25,709 nt of DNA, from positions 1 through 25,709 of the forward strand of contig CAAAJI010000067.1 in NCBI GenBank assembly GCA_900642245.1, read 5' to 3'. Position 1 is the stretch's first letter; each line of letters begins with the position of its first letter. Below the pieces are notes generated by a model. The model did not search any database, was not told where the DNA came from, and saw only the letters and a program-made list of their open reading frames with translations. The stretch comes from Fragilaria radians. Its lineage: Eukaryota; Bacillariophyta; Fragilariophyceae; Fragilariales; Fragilariaceae. Made by a program: the position numbers and the translations under genes. Of this stretch, positions 1 to 9,889 are shown piece by piece.

Positions 1-132
1 AAAAAGAACTTTTTTCGTAGAAAGTCATCAAATTTAATGGTCATTTTGAATCGGAAAGGATATAATCATTGAAATTTTGTGACTTGGCATTAATCTACAA
101 CAATATAGGTTAACAAACAGCCAAATAGCAAG

Positions 133-1167
133 ATGTCAAACAGCAGTCTTGATCTTTATGCGGATATTGAGCGATCGTTACGCATTCCAATATCTCGCAC
201 AATTCATGCATCAAGCACTAATCAGGTCCAAAGATACGGTAAAGTGCAGAATTACAATTCATGGCATGGAGAATACACCGAGACCTACCCAGATAATGTC
301 AGTAATAATGATTCCAAGGATTCCATCAAAAAGTTGAATAGATCATCTCTTAAGCTTAAGATCCGAGAATTAGATGTTCTATTTGATAAGAATATCCAAA
401 ACAGTGTTGAAGGTAAATGCTTCCTGTCATCTTCGGTGTCGGACATCGACAAGGTAAATCACAAGTTATTCAATATTGACGACCGACAAGCACCAAGCAA
501 ATTACCAAGAAATAGCGGACGGAATCGTTCCCCCAAGAAATCTGCGAGGAACTTATCCTCAAGTAGAACTACTCAACGTGAGAAAAGCACGCTAGGGCAT
601 GGAGACGAATGGCATCCTCGCTTGATCCATTGTAATGGCTCGTTCCATGATAAAGAAGGACAGATTCAAATGCAAGTGATGGTCAAAAGATCTATCTCTC
701 AACCTAGATCGCTTATGAAGGAAATCTTGCCAGCAAAAGAGGCGAAGTTGTCAGGGCGTGCTCTCAGTCCGCTTCCAAGTGTGGGTAAAGCCGAAAGTGA
801 AACGTATATTCGCAAAGTTAAAAATTCTCCGATGAAAGATCACAAGAACGTCTTATTACATCAGCGATGTGAAAATAAGCTAATATTTCCTGTAGAACAA
901 AATAAAGCCACAAGCCTTAAAAAGCCTCCTGGCCTTTCTTCACAGTTTGCACCAGGTCACGATTCATCGAATCGAAATACAAAAGAAAGAAAAAAGAAAT
1001 TGAAGCTGGAAAGACCTGCGCTAACAACACGAATTTGGCGAATTCAGATTTCAGAGCGCCTCGGTCAGCAGTGTAGAAAACTTCGAAGTAATGCTATCCC
1101 AGAAATAGTTATCTGTGACCCCAATTTCGATAACTTTATCTCAGATGAACTCACTACAATGATATGA
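133..1167 (+). CDS. Unrecognised basic, low-complexity protein, 344 aa
   Basis: This is a single uninterrupted frame of 344 residues, much longer than chance in this AT-rich DNA, so it is probably a real gene. I recognise no family. The protein is rich in Ser, Lys, Arg and Asn and has no hydrophobic stretch, so it is probably soluble and largely disordered. Basic patches lie near residues 130-150 (SPKKSARNLSSS) and 285-295 (KERKKKLKLER), and the latter could act as a nuclear localisation signal. The most ordered-looking part is the C-terminus (about 295-344), where Trp, Ile and Leu are more regular. The ATG is the first in the frame, and 132 bases precede it. The gene ends at TGA and no intron is needed. 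It has no functional link to its neighbours that I can see. The existence of the gene is likely, but its function is unknown. Confidence 0.6.
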   Translation: MSNSSLDLYADIERSLRIPISRTIHASSTNQVQRYGKVQNYNSWHGEYTETYPDNVSNNDSKDSIKKLNRSSLKLKIRELDVLFDKNIQNSVEGKCFLSSSVSDIDKVNHKLFNIDDRQAPSKLPRNSGRNRSPKKSARNLSSSRTTQREKSTLGHGDEWHPRLIHCNGSFHDKEGQIQMQVMVKRSISQPRSLMKEILPAKEAKLSGRALSPLPSVGKAESETYIRKVKNSPMKDHKNVLLHQRCENKLIFPVEQNKATSLKKPPGLSSQFAPGHDSSNRNTKERKKKLKLERPALTTRIWRIQISERLGQQCRKLRSNAIPEIVICDPNFDNFISDELTTMI

Positions 1168-1344
1168 AATCAAGCATTTGTAAGTTATTTTAAAAAATTC
1201 TTGAATATTGGTTGATACAAGCTTTTTGTCATGGATTCAAATTCGTGCTGATACATCTAAGGAATATGTTTTTAGCATCTGATTTCCATAGTGCAATGCT
1301 TTAATTTGATATCTTGATTATAGTCGAGTAATGCATTCCAAAAC

Positions 1345-2279
1345 ATGCATCCCCAGGAAGAATTAATACAGCAAGCAGTAGAACGACTTTTAATGAAAAA
1401 CTTGAAGCTATTCTCATTCAATCAGTGAGAGAGAGAAACAGAAGACAAACAAAATTAGTTAAACATCAAATCTAATGATCCTTCTCAATGAACTTGGAAT
1501 TATTTGAAAGCGGATACCTTAAACTTAATGCAGGATGGATTTTCCTAGCAGCATTAAGAAAATGTCTTTCCAGATAATTTGAACTGCAAGTATGTCTGAA
1601 CTTTCATCCTCCTTTCTGTCTGATGACTGGCTAACACCTGAAGAGAGGGAGCAGAAACAGAGAGCTTGCTCAACAACAAATGATTCAACAAACATTTCAG
1701 AAACAGATTCCTCAACTAATTTCACCTGTAATCCACCATCAGCAAATGCAATTTTGATTACAAAGCACTAAATCATCATCTCTTTTTGTCATCTGATATT
1801 GACCAGCACTATTCAAATTTGACACAACCTGACACTTCTAGTCAAACTAATGATGCCCCCCTTCATTCTTCCAAGGATAAACACATTCAAGATGATGTCA
1901 ACACAGGATAGCCCATGGCTCAAACAGATATGTGCAAAATGCTCATCTGTGTTGCTCTCAAAGGAGGATTAAGCAAATAACTGTTAAAACAACCTCAATG
2001 CATAAGTGAAGCCCTGATGAGATTGCCACAAAGCTTGAAAAGAATAACAATCAAGTTTCAAGATCATTTGTTGTACTAAACACCTTTCCAAATTCATTTT
2101 TCATGCCTTATGATGAGATCCAATTCTTGCATGTTGAGACAACAAATAAAGGTGCTGATAACCCAACTCTTCATCAAGCACTAAATGGGCCAAATGCAGG
2201 ACACAATACTAATGCCCTGAACGTGAATAGAAGAATCATGGATGCTATTTGGCATATACACATCAGACTTAGTTTATAG
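1345..2279 (+). pseudogene. Decayed coding stretch, possibly copia-like polyprotein
   Basis: Short plus-strand open frames follow each other with stops and frame changes between them. One runs from 1592 to 1771 and begins MSELSSSFLSDDWL. Another is open from 2010 to 2276 and includes VVLNTFPNSFF and, further on, DNPTLHQALNGP. The last phrase resembles the stretch just upstream of reverse transcriptase in Ty1/copia polyproteins, where a phrase of the type 'PT.. eAm.gPd' precedes a charged helix. That assignment is weak. The amino-acid composition looks like former coding sequence, but no catalytic motif is visible. It could instead be another transposon gene or chance open frames. Confidence 0.3.
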
Positions 2280-3635
2280 AGCTCTCCAATAATCTAGCTT
2301 TTCATTCACTTGCCTGAAGGGAGATCACTCTTTCTGGCTATCAGAAGAAAGTACATCATATTTTTGCTGATGTGAAATTGGACTTTTGGGTGGAAATTGG
2401 AAAACCAACGGTAATGATCTGATGCAATTTGAAGGAAACGGCCAGAACGAATTAGCTCTTAGATTCGTGCTATGGGCTATGATCCTTTGCTTTATAACTC
2501 CAAGTATGAGAAGAAAGGTCAAAGGCGCTTATAAATGTTTCTCCTAAATTTTGAAAGCATATGGTAGGGTAATAATAAAATGCGTTGAAATGAGGAGATA
2601 GGCCGTGAATGAAGTGACCTGCGGAAAAATTTCATGAATCTACTACGCATTCATTGATACATGTAGGCTTTTAGATATACTCCTGAGTTATTAGCTGTAG
2701 ACAAGTACTCCTGCTATGAGCAATTTACGGTAAAGTAAATAGTTGGTTTGTAGTTCAATTTCTATGAAAGTGATCAAGTTTTACTAAAATCTCTATGTTA
2801 TCTAGCTACATTATTGAGTACTACCAAAGAGGTAATGCGTGTCAACCACACTTGATTAATCGTTAATTTTGTCGACACCTCAAGACAATTCATAGGGGAG
2901 GGCAATGGTTGATAGGGAAGAATATGAAAAGCGTTTTTCTTCAGCATAGGGCTTATGATTGAAATGACTGTTGTTGCTGCTGCTCAAGGCCATGAAGTAG
3001 TCAATATGATGATTTATTGAAATTAGCTTATTGTTGAAGTGCACTCCAGTTGTTTCAGAGTTAGTTGCTTCTAAGGTTGCTATTGAGCTTGACTTAGAGA
3101 GAGAGTAGATACTCTGGTAATTATCAATGGCACGATAGATCAGAATCAATCCCAGGTGATAATATGTCAATTGTTTTCAATAAATCTTTCCCATCAAGTT
3201 GACTCATAACGTTGGACTGCAATATTGAAAATTACTCAATTCATAATTCAATAGCAACAGTAACGTTTTACATTACTATTATTCAATGAGGAAACTTGTC
3301 ATTGATAACTTGCAAATTTTACCGAGGGATAAGGAGTTCATTATCTCGCTATGCACTTTTGTTCCAGACGCCAGAGATTAACAGGCATATAAGATAACTT
3401 AGAATATCATATTTTTCTGTTCTATTCCTTTAGGACTCATGTTTACATGGTTGATGAAATATGATTGTAAAGCGGCTATGTCCTAAACATATTTATCATA
3501 TTAAACAACATCAAATTGGAACTAAGTGCCTTTATGAAATTTTGTTGGGAGTAAGCATAATGTAAATTCATGTCTCAACGTCTTTGGTGAGATAGAAACG
3601 GTTAATACTAAAGTTGATTTCCAAGGAAACTTGAA

Positions 3636-3647
3636 GTACCGCGGTAC
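3636..3647. repeat. 12-bp GC-rich perfect palindrome
   Basis: The sequence GTACCGCGGTAC reads the same on both strands. It is flanked by TTGAA on the left and, after two extra bases, TTCAA on the right, so the imperfect dyad is longer. It stands out in AT-rich surroundings. It could be a binding site for a dimeric protein or a chance event, and no gene start lies close by. Confidence 0.4.
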
Positions 3648-3798
3648 GATTCAAATGTTTGCTGGTAAATTTGACAATCATTTATAAGGATGTGAATGAT
3701 CAAGACATTACATTACAAATAGTAAAGTTTCTTTTTGAACAAAAGGAACAGCAATGAATTCTTGTTGGAAAGGTCTAAAAGCTCAATAAGAAATTTCT

Positions 3799-3819
3799 TT
3801 ATTCTAGATTCTAGAATAA
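3799..3819. repeat. Perfect 10-bp inverted repeat with a 1-nt centre
   Basis: The left arm TTATTCTAGA and the right arm TCTAGAATAA are exact reverse complements around a single T. It lies about 190 bases upstream of the Thr/Ser/Pro-rich reading frame. The TTC and GAA triplets inside it loosely resemble heat-shock elements, but their spacing is not canonical. Its role is unknown. Confidence 0.4.
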
Positions 3820-4006
3820 TTACTCTTTCTTATAATTTTTGGTTTATCGCTATTTTTGCATTTCTTTAATTTCTTTTCTTTTCTACAGCTTAATCCTACA
3901 GGTTAAGAAAGCCTTAAATTATGAATAAAAATTCAAAAGATGCAAGAAATTCGAAATCATACTAGGACTCCAGCAAATTGGCAGAGAAAACAGCGAGACC
4001 AACTAA

Positions 4007-4396
4007 ACAATCAACAAAGAAACCAACAATTCCTATGGGAAAAAGACCGGCAACTTCACAACACCGATAAAGACGACTAATCCAACCACAGTTCCTACTC
4101 CACCAACAACGCAAATCACATCAACAACAACTCGACCATTGTCACTCTCTCCATCATTATCCCCAATACTATCAAAATCATCAATGTCATCAAAGACTCC
4201 ATCAAATGCACCTTCAAATTACACTACGAATGAACCATCTATGTCTCCATCATACGTCCCGTCCATAATACCATCTCATGCTCCTTCAGGAATGCCAACG
4301 AATACACCATCGCGTAATCCATCAGCGCTGTCTTTAAAGCAGGGCTTGGTAAAATTATATTGCAATATATTGCTGGAAATATATTTACTAAATTAA
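4007..4396 (+). pseudogene. Thr/Ser/Pro-rich PS-x2-PS repeat fragment
   Basis: A frame open from 4007 to the stop at 4394-4396 encodes a Thr/Pro-rich stretch (for example NPTTVPTPPTTQIT), then a Ser/Pro run with repeated PS-x2-PS spacing such as EPSMSPSYVPSIIPSHAPS. It then becomes non-repetitive (LSLKQGLVKLYC) and ends. No ATG opens the frame near its left edge, where a stop codon sits at 4004-4006. PS-x2-PS repeats are a familiar part of secreted or wall-associated proteins in diatoms and other stramenopiles, where they act as linkers or stalks. Here it looks like an orphan exon or a broken gene. A GTAAAA at the end of the repeat could be an intron donor, but I cannot find a convincing next exon. 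Confidence 0.4.
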
Positions 4397-4479
4397 TTAT
4401 TGGTAATTTGAATAAATGATTGAAATATTGCAATGTTTTGTCAAAAAGAAAAAAGAAGGGGGCAGCTAAAAGGCTTCCT

Positions 4480-4680
4480 TTAGGCTTGTTCATTCTTTTC
4501 AGAAGGTGACTTCCGCATTGCTTGAACAACATCAATAACACTCCAGCATTCTCTGTTCTTTTGTAAATTCAACATAGCCTCAAATACAATTGGACTCACA
4601 CGTTTACGTTGATCAGTCAAAAGTAAACGTGCTCTACTAAAAATCCTCTACAGCACATTGAATTGCTCAAAAAGAATTGT
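4480..4680 (-). pseudogene. hAT transposase C-terminal dimerisation remnant
   Basis: Read on the minus strand, this encodes EQFNVL, a stop, then RIFSRARLLLTDQRK, then a phrase ending SPIVFEAMLNLQKN. These match the hAT-family dimerisation domain, whose hallmark is '-R-x-FS-x-(A/G)-x-L-x-L-T-x-x-R-x-x-(L/V)-S-P' followed by a short helix ending '-L-x-x-N'. The frame ends at the TAA whose complement lies at 4480-4482. The upstream catalytic region is not recognisable, so only the tail survives. A partial hAT N-terminal half lies near 8.7-9.8 kb on the same strand. The order is wrong for a single interrupted element, so they are probably separate insertions. Confidence 0.6.
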
Positions 4681-4689
4681 AGATCAATG

Positions 4690-6135
4690 TATTTTGTCTT
4701 TGGACTATGTTCCTCCATCATTCTTCTTCTTTTGAATTGTGAATGGCTTTGCTCATCAATTTTAGGAGGGATGTGGTCCTAGCCTCCTTCTTATTTACTT
4801 TTTATTCTTTACGTTGTGAGTCTTCATTATATACGTCATTTATTCCAATTTAGCAATATGGTATGGATCCATTTTTAATTTGTAGAGCAACAAAAGTTGA
4901 TTAATCTTAAAAGCTATCAGCAGAGCCAAAGAGCTGAATCTTTTCAAGGCGTTGTTGATGACTAGGTGTTATTATTGTGCCAAGAATATTATTGGTTAAA
5001 CATGAAGTACGCAACAAGATTCGAAAATTTCATTGCTCTGGCTCTAATATTCCTAAAACCTGATTTATTTTTTGACCTAAAATCACATAATGTCAGACCC
5101 TAATAAGTAATCCAAAGATAGATTTCATTTTGTAGCACAAATTTCTCATGTCAAGCTTTATAAAATGATGAAAGGATGCATGAAATAAAAAGGCATATGT
5201 TATACCATTCAATGTTAAAGAGAGTACAAGAGGTCCCTTTCTTCCCAAATTGATACCTTACCAAAGTTACTAGTCATTCGGACTCATTTTCCCTTGCGAT
5301 TCCTGCTGGTTTCCTACTGTACTACTAATGATATAAGATTCAGAACACATCTGTTTGAAAAAAAATGCTGTAAACATTGCCCGGCAAAGCAAACTTCAAC
5401 TACTAATTAAGATTAAACAAGAACTACGCCATGCTTGAAACCTCATAATCAATCTCACAAATCATCTACCCACTGTATGTTTGCCTTTACAATGTTTCAA
5501 CAAACTACCAACTGCATTATATTCCCAGTCTTTCCCTCGGGGGAAGTGAATCAGTTTCTTAAGTTATCTAACTATTTTTATTGTTGCTTTCATATTAACT
5601 TTACGAAGACTGTTGAAATCGAATTGATCGAGTTTCGCAAACTGGTCATCGTCTGTGTCATCGAATTAACAGGGTCATTTCATAAATTTTATTCTACGTA
5701 CGAATCAGTAATGATGGACGGGTCTTGTTTGAGATTTTAAGGCGTTTCTGATCTGTGGTGGTATGACAAGGGACAGTGTGACGAGGCAGGCTCGGAGTTG
5801 TGACTGGGTTATTGAATTTTCGATTCTCGATGCCTTGTATAATCTTTAGAAAGTTTACTAATGAGGGAACGATACGTTTTTTAAACCCCTCTCGATGGAC
5901 TTTGGAATAGTCATCCTAGATCAACAAAGTCTTAACCTTATTGTGAATAGGCTCTTTTCTTTCGGGCTAATAAGTCTTTTCTTGGTTATCCTCCCATTTT
6001 CGATTTGGGTCATTTTGAATGGATTTTTTATTTTTTCCACGGTCGGTATCATAAATCACCACGAAGCAAAGTCTCGTAACGAGTTAAAAAGTCTGACCTC
6101 TCACATCGATCGACTGCATCATCAATTATATCATC
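4690..6135. other. Intergenic region before the GDP-mannose dehydratase gene
   Basis: No gene is supported here. Open frames at 5435-5740 and 5895-6152 lack any family resemblance, and the second runs into the dehydratase start, so both are treated as chance. The last few hundred bases presumably hold the dehydratase promoter and 5' leader, but no defined motif can be named. Confidence 0.5.
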
Positions 6136-7388
6136 ATGTCTTCCGAACGTAAAGTAGCGCTTATCACTGGAATCACAGGCCAAGATGGATCTTACCTTGC
6201 AGAGTTTCTGCTTGCGAAGGGATATACAGTAAGTGGAGTCGCATTCGACGTTCGCATTCAAGTGTGCAATTGTCTGACATTGTGTTTGCCACCTCAATTT
6301 CCTTTTTAAGGTTCATGGAATTGTCCGTCGCTCTTCATGTTTCAACACTGGTCGTATTGACCACATCTATAGAGACCGCCACGAGACTGGAGTGAAGATC
6401 TTTCTTCATTATGGAGATTTGTGTGATGCCACCAACTTGATTACAATTATTGCCAATGTAAAGCCAACCGAGATTTACAACCTTGGAGCGATGTCTCATG
6501 TCAAGGTATCCTTTGATATGCCAGAGTATACAGCCGATTGTGATGGTGTCGGTGTGCTGCGCATGCTCGATGCCATCCGCGCTTCTGGACTTGAAAAGTC
6601 TGTAAAATTCTACCAAGCCTCGACATCGGAATTGTATGGGTTGGTTCGAGAGGTCCCACAATCTGAGACTACTCCTTTCTACCCTCGTTCTCCCTACGCT
6701 GTTGCCAAGCAATATGCATTCTGGATTCTTGTGAATTACCGTGAGGCATATGGCATGCATTTGACAAACGGCATTCTTTTCAATCATGAATCTCCTCGTC
6801 GTGGTCGTACATTCGTAACTCGCAAGATCACCACAGGTGTCGCACGTATCCACGAAGGTCTTGACAAAACATTGTACTTGGGAAACATCGACGCTAAACG
6901 TGATTGGGGTCATGCCCGTGATTATGTAGAGGGTATGTGGATGATGCTGCAAGTTGACGAGCCAGATGACTATGTCTTGGCGACTGGAGAGACACATACG
7001 TAAGTTCGCACACACTTGGAACAAAGTATATTCACGGAAGCCTTTAGGACGTACACTAACTGTTGTTTTTTCATAATCTAGTGTCAGAGAGTTTGTTGAG
7101 AAAGCGTTTGCAGTTGTTGGAACTACGGTCAAGTGGATGGGTCCTACTGGAACAATTGATGAGATTGGTGTGGATGCAACTGATGAATCTCGTGTTTTAG
7201 TCAAGATTGATCCAAGATATTTCCGCCCCACTGAAGTAGACATATTGTTGGGAAATCCAACCAAGGCAAAAGAAAAGATTGGATGGGTAGCAAAAACGAC
7301 CTTTTCGGAGCTTGTGAAGGAAATGGTAGAAGCAGACCTTGCAATGGTTCGTGGGGAGGCTGTGGATCCTGACCGAATGAAGACATAA
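6136..7388 (+). CDS. gmd: GDP-mannose 4,6-dehydratase (three exons)
   Basis: This cytosolic NADP-dependent enzyme converts GDP-D-mannose to GDP-4-keto-6-deoxymannose, the first step to GDP-L-fucose. The exons are 6136-6228, 6311-6999 and 7082-7388, giving 362 residues, close to the usual 350-370. The N-terminal Rossmann motif GITGQDGSYLAE is at residues 12-23, and RRSSCFNTGRIDHIY spans the first intron's downstream side. The short-chain dehydrogenase catalytic residues are present: Thr136, Glu138 (STSELYG), Tyr160 and Lys164 (YAVAK), each offset by four from the E. coli enzyme. NHESPRRGRTFVTRKI and RDWGHARDYVEGMW are the expected substrate-binding blocks, and the third exon restores ATGETHTVREF across the second intron. 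The ATG at 6136 is chosen because it puts the dinucleotide-binding fold at the usual distance from the start. The gene looks complete and functional. It lies next to glycosyltransferase genes. Confidence 0.97.
6229..6310 (+). other. Intron 1 of the GDP-mannose dehydratase gene (82 bp)
   Basis: The donor is GTAAGT and the acceptor TTTTTAAG. Removing it joins codon 31 (Thr) to Val in phase 0 and restores the conserved GYTVHGIVRRSS sequence of the family. Confidence 0.92.
7000..7081 (+). other. Intron 2 of the GDP-mannose dehydratase gene (82 bp)
   Basis: The donor is GTAAGT and the acceptor AATCTAG. A CACTAAC branch-point-like sequence lies about 20 bases before the acceptor. Splicing in phase 2 restores GETHTVREFVEKAF, a conserved block, and the intron is the same length as intron 1. 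Confidence 0.92.
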
Positions 7389-7613
7389 GAGGAGTCTTGT
7401 CATCAAAATAACAAGAATAATGATGAATGAAATGTGATGCGAAAATAATAATAGGAAGTTCGAATATAATTGTATAACCCTTATTAATAACATTCTTTTT
7501 TGAAGATGGGATTCCTTGTTTTCCGTTCCTGTTTTGTTGGCACCTTACTAGGTTCTGTACTCGCACCGTAGTGGTGCAATGCAGGAAAATGCGCCCAAAT
7601 CTTGCTCGATCAC

Positions 7614-7704
7614 CAAACCTGGTCGTTTTCTCCGCCAGTGAAACGCTACGGAGCAGTATTCCTCGGAGATGTAAAATTTCACTGGCGGAGAAAACGACCG
7701 GGCC
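7614..7704. mobile_element. MITE-like insertion with 23-bp inverted repeats and 11-bp target duplication
   Basis: Perfect 23-bp inverted repeats lie at 7621-7643 and 7677-7699 (outer end GGTCGTTTTCTCC), separated by 33 bases. The whole unit is bracketed by the direct repeat TGCTCGATCAC at 7603-7613 and 7705-7715. The homologous region upstream of the intact paralogue at 13317 runs straight through this point (around 13258-13275) without the insert, which serves as an empty site. Small size, no coding capacity, inverted ends and a target duplication define a miniature inverted-repeat element. An 11-bp duplication is in the range of Mutator-like elements (8-11 bp), though the superfamily is inferred from that length alone. 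The few bases outside the perfect arms are not matched, so the exact ends are uncertain. Confidence 0.8.
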
Positions 7705-7758
7705 TGCTCGATCACAGTGTGGAAATTACGATGCTTTTCGTCGGATGATAAATAACTA

Positions 7759-8700
7759 ATGAAGGAACTACGAACATTGAACAATACCTACAAATTTCTT
7801 GTTTTTTGTCTCCTAATCATATGTGTTTTTCAATATGCTACATCTTTCATTTTGGTTCAACAGGGCTCTGAGTTCAAAAACACAATCTTTGGGACAAGAC
7901 AACTTGACTCATTCTTTTATCCTAACAACCGACGTATTAGTAACTCCGCTCTAGGTTGAAACAACAATATATATTGAAATGAGCAAATTCGAATAGATTC
8001 GGAATCTATATTAATTCGATGGTCTTGATATGGACTTCGACCATACAATGGAACACCAAAACGACTATTCTTTGGATCCATGATAGCAGATGAAAATTGG
8101 GAGGTATTTCAGATACATGTTACTGAAGTTTTTGATAGAATTCTTACATTAGTAGCTCCGGTCTAGGTCTGAACAAGAATATACATTGAAATGAGCAAAA
8201 TGAAATAGATTTGGCATCTAAGTAGATTCGGTGCTCTCGATATGGACTTTGACCATTCAATGGAACACCAAGACGACTACTCAATTGTTTGGAACTCAAA
8301 CCAATGTTATCATCAACTACTGGCTATATGATTGGCTGGAACTAACTGGTATGAATTGTGAGTCAGAGCAGCAAAACACTGCAAGAAGGGATGAAACCTG
8401 AAGATGCTGCAATTATGGCAGATATCAATGAGGTCTTCTCTAGAGACTTCCTTAGAGCATAACATATATGTGACTTTCCATAGCTACATCCTGGTCAAAA
8501 TTGTCATCAACCAAAAATTTGCCCCTCAACTATATCCATTGAGGGGACTCCACTTTGTATCAAAAAGAAAGAATAGTTCCATCCAGATGCAATTAGTGGT
8601 CAATGTGTGGATGGTATTGGTGACCCAAATGGCCAACTGCAAAATTTTGAATTTGCATGGAGAACAACATCAACATTATTGATGATACAATATTCAAATT
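7759..8700 (+). pseudogene. GT17-like glycosyltransferase pseudogene, sister of copy B
   Basis: Close nucleotide similarity to the gene at 13317-14828 begins at the same ATG (MKELRTLNNTYKF) and includes the intact N-terminal membrane segment (residues about 11-33). The frame stops at 7957-7959 and has many later stops and shifts. Recognisable family blocks survive in fragments: ADENWEVFQIH, a damaged ADINEVFSRDFLRA in place of the expected DIDE, and ISGQC. An internal segment appears twice (7933-8070 and 8146-8282), and after the second copy the alignment skips about 190 bases of the paralogue. Similarity ends near 8700, where hAT transposon sequence begins, so the last third is missing. It cannot make an active enzyme. 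The first 66 codons remain open. Confidence 0.9.
7933..8282 (+). repeat. Duplicated ~138-bp segment inside the GT17 pseudogene
   Basis: The segment 7933-8070 recurs at 8146-8282 with scattered differences. Both begin near the codons for a SS.LG phrase and end at the codons for a RRL phrase. The second copy is closer to the intact gene at 13317 at several sites (for example GCTCTCGATATGG and CCAAGACGAC) than the first is. That suggests it came by recombination with another gene copy and not by simple tandem duplication. Confidence 0.75.
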
Positions 8701-9769
8701 ATAACCCCACCATCTGATGTGTAGCTTATGCCTTTACTTCTTAAATGAAATTTATCAATACATGATTTTCCTGCAATTGAAAGCCTCTGTCCATCTATTC
8801 CTCCTTTTGACCATGGCATACTTAAATGTGTGTGGATTTTAGCAACACCAGTGATATGGTGACAATCTAAGGAAAAACCTTCTTCAGCCCTATGCCTCAT
8901 CCATAGGTCATAAGAAAGGGAGACTGCTGGAACATGTGCCAACATTTGTTGCACATTTTTGACTGTCTCTGCAGGATTTTTGCAATCAAGTTCCATGATA
9001 GCCAAGTTCTAGAAATCATATTTAGCCTAGGATCCCTTTTCATTATCAAATTAATGAAGGCTTCATGATCTACTAGGGACAATGGCGAATATGCTAGTGC
9101 AGTGAGTGCAATGACATCCTCTTGAACTCAAGCTGTTCCTAGGAATTTGGAACATATTTGTCATACCTTATCAACCATTCTTCATATTTGAATTCTTTTT
9201 GGTTGAAAGTAGGCATTGATTAACTTTTCTTTTGTGCTTTTGCTCATCCAATAATTCTTGCTCTTTTCTTTCCTCACATTACTTTTGGGAGGAGCTAAAA
9301 ATACAGGACTGTTTTTGGAGGCAATGATCTCTAATTGTTGAGTTACATTTTGCAAGTCATATTCACAGATTCCTCTACAATTCTTCGAAAATGAAAGCTG
9401 TTTGGAGAAACACGTAATGCAATAATACCAAGGCATTTTACCGTCATTATTTGCACTGATGCCATGTTTGAAAAACGCCTAAGCTAGTTGCTTTTTCTTC
9501 ACAGTTCTGTTTATATCAGCAAAAGTGTTCCATAACATATCCAGTTGCTTGGCAAGGTCTTGTACAGAACTGTGTTCATCAACAATACAGGATAATTGGG
9601 TTACCTCACTTGCCTCATCTTTTTCCATGCTAAGCTCTGACACATCTTCCTTTTCTTCAACTATACTGATTTTTGGATTAGTTTTACCAAACGTATCATT
9701 AATTGTATCAATTTTAATTTCTCCCATGCCATCATCACTGTGAAAAATTATAGGTGTAACTTCTTTCAC
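8694..9769 (-). pseudogene. hAT transposase remnant, N-terminal half
   Basis: Read on the minus strand from 9769, an acidic N-terminal region continues in the same frame, past one stop (about 9479), into a BED-type zinc-finger-like segment (AFFKHGISANNDGKMPWYYC-x2-C). It then passes another stop to SLVDHEAFINLIMKRDPRL, typical of the region between the BED finger and the catalytic domain in hAT proteins. A frameshift near 9010 leads to VSLSYDLWMRHRAEEGFSLDCHH, which matches the hAT block around the first catalytic Asp ('SlsyDlWts-x-n-e-x-y-l-x-x-t-x-H'). Similarity stops at 8694, abutting the GT17 pseudogene, so the rest of the catalytic domain and the dimerisation tail are absent. It is certainly non-functional, and no terminal inverted repeat could be identified. 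Confidence 0.7.
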
Positions 9770-9889
9770 AATATAGCGTTCAGTTCAATAACTCTCAATT
9801 GTTTTCTCCAAATCAATAGGAAATAACAAGTAAATAGCAGATTGCTTGCGTTGAATAATACTTTTTTACATATTGTTCTTCTACCCGTA

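Larger units (their letters stand above)
2280..4006. other. Non-genic stretch
   Basis: I see no supported gene here. A 96-codon open frame on the minus strand (2880-3170) has no recognisable family and is not convincing. The stretch is AT-rich and holds two short perfect palindromes, listed separately. Confidence 0.5.

Noticed and set aside
2880..3170. 96-codon minus-strand frame
   Set aside because: It has no recognisable motif and no paralogue in the window, and is of a length that can occur by chance here.
5895..6152. 85-codon frame with hydrophobic segments just before the dehydratase start
   Set aside because: It overlaps the dehydratase ATG in another frame and resembles no known protein. 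The hydrophobic look reflects T-rich DNA.
6335..7264. 309-codon open frame on the minus strand
   Set aside because: It is antisense to the GDP-mannose dehydratase coding exons and its codons mirror them. It crosses the second intron and has no family resemblance.
7548..7784. 78-codon minus-strand frame across the MITE, and the plus-strand frame at 7571-7759
   Set aside because: Both run through the inverted repeats and the non-coding upstream block of the pseudogene, so they are chance.
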